A stretch of DNA of 9,578 bases from Deltaproteobacteria bacterium RBG_16_44_11 (GTDB lineage: Bacteria; Desulfobacterota; Syntrophia; Syntrophales; Smithellaceae), in assembly GCA_001797845.1 (NCBI GenBank), contig MGQN01000037.1, positions 43,659 through 53,236 on the forward strand, read 5' to 3'. Shown here in pieces: positions 5,622-9,578 of this stretch; positions within the stretch are counted from its first letter, which is position 1, and every line of letters begins with the position of its first letter. A program made the position numbers and the translations under genes. The notes below the pieces were generated by a model that did no database searches, had not been told where the DNA came from, and saw nothing but the letters and a program-made list of their open reading frames with translations.

Positions 5622-7838
5622 ATGAAGAAAAACAAACGTTTGATCATCGCATTAACAATCCTGATTATTTCCGCAGTTATTATCTTTTTTGCAAAGAGCA
5701 CGGTTATATTTTTCCCGTCGCAGGAAGTGGAATCAAAAGGGGAGCTTGAATTCGGAGCTCTGACAAAAGATTTTTTGATTATCCAGGAAATTCCCGTAAC
5801 AAAAGAATATCTGATGGCCGTGGAATTGCTTCTATATTCTCCTGATGTACAATACTGGAATGAAAATACGCTTATGTTGCTGGATTCCAACTATCGGACT
5901 CTCTATACTCAACGCTTTACCAATGAAAATTTGAATAGACCTAAATATCGGGTCTTTGAGTTCCCTGAAAAAATCCGTGTGGGAAAAGGGCAGAAAGTAA
6001 TTCTCTGCTTATTCTCCTCAACCGGAGATAAGAATAACCATCTATCCGTAACGAGGAATCCGATGGGAAAACTAGGAACACTTTCGGTAAGGCCTATTGT
6101 GAATGATGATGTAATCGGAACCTTAAAAGACGCCGGGAAGATTTTCCTATTAGAGGGCAGTCTGTGTATGCGGACATATGAATCTAATTATGGTTTTCTA
6201 AATTGGTTTAAGATATTTTTATTCTTTTTAGCATCGTTCCTTGCTTTGCTCATCTTGTTTGCAGAGAAATTTCAGTCGTTCGTCGTTCGATTGACCTTTG
6301 TTCCCGAAAAAATTTATATTGTTTTGGCATTGGTTTTTGGATTGTTATTGGTATTTATAACACCGCCGCTTCAGGTCCCTGACGAACACGACCATCTGAA
6401 CAGGTCATACCAGCTTGCGGAACTCAACATTTTTCAATATGAATCTACCGTACCGGCTTCGCTTATACAAATGTTTAATACCTTTGGAGGAATGAATTTC
6501 AATGCCTTTAAAAAAGCAAGCATTGATGAAATACTTTCTCAGAGAAAAGTAGAATTGAATCCACAAGTCAGATCAGCAGTATTTGCTCGTCCTTTTATTT
6601 TTCCTTACATCCCCCAGGCATTAGGTATCTTCATTGGAAAAACATTTAATGGTTCACCCGTCATGCTTTTATATATGGGAAGAATTTTTAATCTGCTATT
6701 TTCTATTGTTCTTATTTTCCTGGCAATCCGCACCGCGCCTTTTTTCAAATGGATTTTCTTTTTGCTGGGACTAATGCCCATGACTTTATATTTATGCGCT
6801 TCTTTGTCCAAAGATGGCCTGGCCATCAGTCTCGCCTTTTTATTGATCGCTCTTTTCCTTCAGTTTGCCTATGATCAGCAGAAAAAAATAAGCAAAATGG
6901 ATTTGGTCATTTTATTTATTGTCTCTTTTTTAGTGGCAACCACCCGCTCCATTTATATCATATTAATAGGAATGTTTCTTTTAATCCCCGTATACAGGAT
7001 AGGACTTTTGAAAAAATATGTTCTTGTTTTAAGCTGTCTGATAATCACTGTTTTTCTGGCCACGCAAATCGGCGCCCTCAAGCCGCTTTTTCAACCCAAA
7101 GCTGCTGCTGCAACACAGCCAACTATGCATCTTACGTTATCTTCAAATGCGCTTTCCACTCCAGCACCAACACCAATTCCTGTTGAGAATTTCCAGCGGT
7201 CTGATCGTCCCAAGTTCCCCCCTGAAGGCGTAAATTTCATTGAACAAAAACGCTTTATCCTGAATAACCCTATCCAATACATGGGAATTATTTTTAATAC
7301 AGTTAGCTATTCCAGCACATTCTATCTGGATAGTTTTGTCGGTATCCTGGGTTGGTTGAATAAGCCCTTGCCCAAGTGGCACATAAATCTTTATTTATGG
7401 ATATTACTCATCACCGCACTTCTTTTTTCTAATAAGAATATAAGAATTACGCTAACAAATAAATTAATTATTGCATCCATATTTACTGCAGGAGTTCTAT
7501 TGATAGAAACAGGCCTTTATTTGGTTTGGACACCGGTCGGGGGAAACTACATCCTGGACGTTCAAGGACGATACTTTATTCCTTACGCGCCGCTCTTTTT
7601 CCTTTTACTATATAATACTTCTTTGGAAAAATATTTAAATACCATTTTTGCACCGCGAAAAAAGAAACAGGGTAAAATCAAACAAAAGGATTTAATAAAA
7701 ACTGCGGCGATAGTTCAGAATAATCAACAAATTACTCTGTATAATTCCTGCTATTTATTGATTGTCTGTTTCTCCGTTCTTTCTTTACTATCTACTGTTT
7801 ATGTAGTTTTAACAGGTTACTATATTATTTTAATGTAG
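5622..7838 (+). CDS. DUF2142 family polytopic membrane protein with extra N-terminal extracytoplasmic domain
   Basis: The 738-residue product carries the DUF2142 hallmarks: TPPLQVPDEHDH (247-258) at the end of a membrane segment, and QGRYFIP (648-654) near the C-terminus. DUF2142 proteins are many-pass membrane proteins found in surface-polysaccharide clusters and resemble GT-C glycosyltransferases, but no function is established. Here a signal-anchor helix (about 7-25) is followed by about 165 polar, beta-looking residues that should face the periplasm, then a helix at about 194-214 and the polytopic body. A loop at about 487-525 is rich in Ala, Pro and Thr. A basic cytoplasmic stretch (about 677-694) precedes the last helix. 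The gene begins 25 bases after cysNC with only a weak ribosome site. It is markedly AT-rich: 6661-6720 contains 15 G/C in 60 bases, against 33 in 60 at 541-600. Its 3' end overlaps the broken Trm112 gene. Confidence 0.85.
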   Translation: MKKNKRLIIALTILIISAVIIFFAKSTVIFFPSQEVESKGELEFGALTKDFLIIQEIPVTKEYLMAVELLLYSPDVQYWNENTLMLLDSNYRTLYTQRFTNENLNRPKYRVFEFPEKIRVGKGQKVILCLFSSTGDKNNHLSVTRNPMGKLGTLSVRPIVNDDVIGTLKDAGKIFLLEGSLCMRTYESNYGFLNWFKIFLFFLASFLALLILFAEKFQSFVVRLTFVPEKIYIVLALVFGLLLVFITPPLQVPDEHDHLNRSYQLAELNIFQYESTVPASLIQMFNTFGGMNFNAFKKASIDEILSQRKVELNPQVRSAVFARPFIFPYIPQALGIFIGKTFNGSPVMLLYMGRIFNLLFSIVLIFLAIRTAPFFKWIFFLLGLMPMTLYLCASLSKDGLAISLAFLLIALFLQFAYDQQKKISKMDLVILFIVSFLVATTRSIYIILIGMFLLIPVYRIGLLKKYVLVLSCLIITVFLATQIGALKPLFQPKAAAATQPTMHLTLSSNALSTPAPTPIPVENFQRSDRPKFPPEGVNFIEQKRFILNNPIQYMGIIFNTVSYSSTFYLDSFVGILGWLNKPLPKWHINLYLWILLITALLFSNKNIRITLTNKLIIASIFTAGVLLIETGLYLVWTPVGGNYILDVQGRYFIPYAPLFFLLLYNTSLEKYLNTIFAPRKKKQGKIKQKDLIKTAAIVQNNQQITLYNSCYLLIVCFSVLSLLSTVYVVLTGYYIILM

Positions 7839-7922
7839 CCCGCCCAATTTTTCATCCCACTTCACCGCGCCGTAACATCGCGGACATGCCGGAATTTCCA
7901 AAAGTTTCTTGTTTAAAGCCAT
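7830..7922 (-). pseudogene. 5' fragment of a Trm112-like (UPF0434/YcaR) small zinc-ribbon gene
   Basis: Reading leftward from ATG 7922-7920, a 30-codon frame begins MALNKKLLEIPACPRC and ends in TAA 7832-7830. The start 'MALNK.LLEI.ACP.C' is the recognisable N-terminus of bacterial Trm112/UPF0434 proteins, which are about 60 residues long and carry a second, C-terminal half with the remaining zinc ligands and a 'YP..DGIP.ML' motif. That half is absent: the last codons run into the antiparallel end of the DUF2142 gene, with 9 bases shared. AAAGGG (plus-strand 7931-7936) would serve as ribosome site, so the front end is intact. Trm112 proteins activate methyltransferases, and in many Gram-negatives the gene sits among lpxK, kdsB or heptosyltransferase genes, which fits the minus-strand neighbours. 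I read it as a truncated remnant; an expressed short peptide is less likely. Confidence 0.68.
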
Positions 7923-7930
7923 TAGTCGAA

Positions 7931-8056
7931 CCCTTTGCATAACTGCATAAAACCAACAATATTGTCATTCCTGCGAAGGCGGAAATCCAGTATTATCAAT
8001 GGGTTCCTGGATACCGGCCTTCGCCGGCATGACGATTAGAGGCGTTTTGCAAAGGT
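7931..8056. repeat. Composite palindromic repeat element (REP/MITE-like), possible bidirectional terminator
   Basis: The inner inverted repeat has 30-base arms at 7961-7990 and 8007-8036 around a 16-base loop. Within the central 27 bases of the arms 22 pair. The left arm starts ATTGTCATTCC and the right arm ends GGCATGACGAT, a pattern seen scattered many times in various proteobacterial genomes. Outside it is a second pair: CCCTTTGCATAAC (7931-7943) and GTTTTGCAAAGGT (8044-8056), complementary at 11 of 13 positions. The 3' end of the heptosyltransferase gene adds ATTAGAG/CTCTAAT (8035-8041 and 8057-8063). It lies between convergent units, so a long hairpin here could end transcription from both sides, though no clear T-run follows. 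A reading frame starting within it (MGSWIPAFAGMT) is the familiar false translation of such repeats. Confidence 0.85.
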
Positions 8057-8062
8057 CTCTAA

Positions 8063-9091
8063 TCATTCCTTGCTTAATTTATTTTCAATGGCGGCTAAAA
8101 CTTGTTCAGGAGTTATATCTTCCATGCATTTTCTTGTCGCGCATTTTTTCAGAAAACAGGGACTGCAAGGCAGGGCCGTCCGAATTATTGTATGCCTATC
8201 ACCGTATGGCCCCGTCCTTGCCGGATCGGTCGGCCCGAAAAGAGCGATAACCGGTGTTTTTACGGCAGCAGCCAAATGCATGGGTCCCGAATCGGTTGTT
8301 ATCACCATTCTCGCCTTTTTATAGAGGTAAGCAAGCGCCAGAAGCGAAGTTTCCCCTCCTAAATTAATTCCTTCCGTAGCCATCGCTGAAGTTATTTTGC
8401 CGATAGATTCTTTTTCGCTTCCGGTAAAGACGACTTTGAGCTTTAACTTACGATTAATCAGATCGGCTAAACGGGTAAACTTTTCATTATCCCAGAGTTT
8501 AGTCTCCCAATACGCGATAGGATTAATCGCGATAAATTTTTTGTCTTCCAACTTGTATTTGTCCAGTAACAATTGAACTTTCTTTTCGGCAGCGGCACCT
8601 GCGGGAAGAATAAATTCGGCCTTTTCAATTTTCGCGCCCAGATAACGCGGAAAATCAAGATAACGCTCTACCGCGTGCTTATTCATGTCTTCGGAAATTT
8701 TTTCATTGAGAAATAAACCGCTCAACTCCTGCCATGAATCATAACCAAGCTTTCTTTTCCCCTTGCTTAAAAACACAATCACAGAACTTTTAAGAAGGCC
8801 GTGAAAATCAATCACCAGCTCATAAGGCCGCCCGCGCAGTCGTCTGAAGAAAGAACGCATTTCCCGCCAGGTTGGCCGGATTTGTCCGGCTTTAATATTT
8901 TTCAGCCAGCTTTTACGCCGGAAAATAAGCGCTTCATCGAGCAGGGGATGATTTACGATTAAATCCGCCGCGGCCTCTTCCACCACCCATGTTATGTGCG
9001 CGTCAGGATAAAGCCGGCGCAAGGCGGCAAGCGATGGCAGTGTATGAATTACATCGCCGATCGCGCTGAGTTTAACGATTAGTATATTCAC
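8063..9091 (-). CDS. waaC: Family 9 glycosyltransferase, probable LPS heptosyltransferase I (WaaC-like)
   Basis: The 342-residue GT-B enzyme probably transfers L-glycero-D-manno-heptose from ADP-heptose to Kdo of the LPS inner core on the cytoplasmic side of the inner membrane. The N-terminus ILIVKLSAIGDVIHTLP (3-19) is the family 9 signature. The donor-binding region contains VITTDSGPMHLAAA (263-276) and ALFGPTDPARTGP (283-295). Near the C-terminus four cysteines, C309, C312, C317 and C322, form a pattern that could bind a metal. The start is GTG at 9091-9089, overlapping the gmhB stop as GTGA, with AAGGA just upstream. Pairing with gmhB supports the heptose role. Assignment as WaaC instead of another heptosyltransferase rests on overall similarity as I recall it and is less certain than the family. 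Confidence 0.87.
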   Translation of the reverse strand: MNILIVKLSAIGDVIHTLPSLAALRRLYPDAHITWVVEEAAADLIVNHPLLDEALIFRRKSWLKNIKAGQIRPTWREMRSFFRRLRGRPYELVIDFHGLLKSSVIVFLSKGKRKLGYDSWQELSGLFLNEKISEDMNKHAVERYLDFPRYLGAKIEKAEFILPAGAAAEKKVQLLLDKYKLEDKKFIAINPIAYWETKLWDNEKFTRLADLINRKLKLKVVFTGSEKESIGKITSAMATEGINLGGETSLLALAYLYKKARMVITTDSGPMHLAAAVKTPVIALFGPTDPARTGPYGDRHTIIRTALPCSPCFLKKCATRKCMEDITPEQVLAAIENKLSKE

Positions 9092-9578
9092 CTTCTATCC
9101 TTTAAAATCCATCGCACGGCTTCCAGAATGTCCGCGGCAATAAAATCAGGTTTATTCTGAGGTGTTGGCCGATCAGGACCGTCATCCAGCAACAAACTTT
9201 GGCCATAGCCGGTTTTCACTAAAACGCCTTTCACTCCCACCTTTTTGCCCGCCTCCATATCGTTGTACCTGTCACCTATAATGTAAGATTGAGCTAAATT
9301 AATATCCATCTCTTGAGCGGCCCGCAATAGCATTCCGGCAGCCGGTTTGCGGCAGTTGCACTCTTGCCGGTAATGACCTATTCCTTCAGTGGGATGATGG
9401 GGGCAGTAATAAAATTTATCTATAATCGCGTCTTTTTGCCGTAGCGCGGCGCGCAGATATTCATTGGCCGTATTCACAAATTCTTCAGAAAATAAACCCC
9501 GGGCGACACCGGCCTGATTGGTAATCACCACGGCTTTCATATCGTAGCGATTAATCAAGCGAATAGCTTCAAAAGCGG
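9088..9578 (-). CDS. gmhB: D-glycero-beta-D-manno-heptose-1,7-bisphosphate 7-phosphatase (GmhB), 5' end outside window
   Basis: This HAD-superfamily phosphatase removes the C7 phosphate of heptose bisphosphate, a step on the way to ADP-heptose for the LPS core. The frame is open to the right edge, and about 163 residues are visible, beginning AFEAIRLINRYDMKAVVITNQAGVARG. The codon at 9558 is an internal TTG (Leu), not a start. HAD motif II is VITNQAG, motif III the lysine of CNCRKP, and motif IV IGDRYNDMEAG. The zinc site of the GmhB group is complete: CPHHP followed by ECNC. Motif I (DxD), roughly the first 20 residues, lies beyond the window. The end overlaps the heptosyltransferase start (GTGA), so the two are translated together. 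Identification is strong; only the N-terminus cannot be judged. Confidence 0.93.
   Translation of the reverse strand, partial: AFEAIRLINRYDMKAVVITNQAGVARGLFSEEFVNTANEYLRAALRQKDAIIDKFYYCPHHPTEGIGHYRQECNCRKPAAGMLLRAAQEMDINLAQSYIIGDRYNDMEAGKKVGVKGVLVKTGYGQSLLLDDGPDRPTPQNKPDFIAADILEAVRWILKDRR

Noticed and set aside
5357..5890. Minus-strand frame of 177 codons spanning the cysNC/DUF2142 boundary.
   Set aside because: It lies antisense to the intact APS kinase domain and the start of the DUF2142 gene, and shows no recognisable motif.
7999..8250. Plus-strand frame of 83 codons beginning MGSWIPAFAGMT.
   Set aside because: Its start is the translated right half of the palindromic repeat, a well-known source of false genes, and the rest lies antisense to the heptosyltransferase.
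1..9578. CRISPR arrays, tRNA or rRNA genes, and integrase or transposase genes.
   Set aside because: No regularly spaced repeats, no cloverleaf-like or rRNA-like stretch and no recombinase motif was seen on either strand.

Overview
The window looks like part of a surface-polysaccharide and lipopolysaccharide locus from a Gram-negative bacterium. The Gram-negative assignment rests on two heptose genes of the LPS inner core (gmhB and a WaaC-like heptosyltransferase). The style of the proteins, the start of a Trm112-like protein beside the heptose genes, and a GTCATTCC...GGAATGAC-type palindromic repeat all suggest a deltaproteobacterium (Desulfobacterota, perhaps of the Syntrophus/Smithella kind). 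That lineage call is an inference from memory and is not proven here.

Layout, left to right. Positions 1-131 hold the last codons of a gene that is probably a glycosyltransferase. On the plus strand follow a family 2 glycosyltransferase (132-1028), an extended-SDR NAD(P)-binding protein (1025-1885, apparently clipped at its 3' end by a one-base frameshift), a TauE/SafE-type membrane transporter with a TTG start (1957-2712), cysD (2769-3695), a fused cysNC (3695-5596), and a large AT-rich DUF2142 membrane protein (5622-7838). On the minus strand, reading inward from the right edge, are gmhB (cut by the window edge), a family 9 heptosyltransferase (9091-8063), a composite palindromic repeat (7931-8056), and the first 30 codons of a Trm112-like gene (7922-7830). 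The Trm112 fragment is broken off exactly where the DUF2142 gene ends.

How the genes may work together. CysD plus CysNC make APS and then PAPS from sulfate and ATP, and the TauE/SafE protein could move sulfate, sulfite or another sulfur anion. No PAPS reductase, sulfite reductase or dissimilatory gene is visible. The neighbours are sugar-polymer genes, so one reading is that this set supplies PAPS for sulfating a surface glycan, as NodPQ does for Nod factors. No sulfotransferase lies in the window, so this remains a hypothesis. The left block is closely packed (ATGA and TAATG overlaps) and probably one transcription unit. The right block is a separate convergent LPS-core operon.

Most interesting points: the broken Trm112 gene marking a likely rearrangement junction; the nested palindromic element beside it; the frameshifted C-terminal tail of the SDR gene; and the sulfate-activation cassette set among polysaccharide genes.
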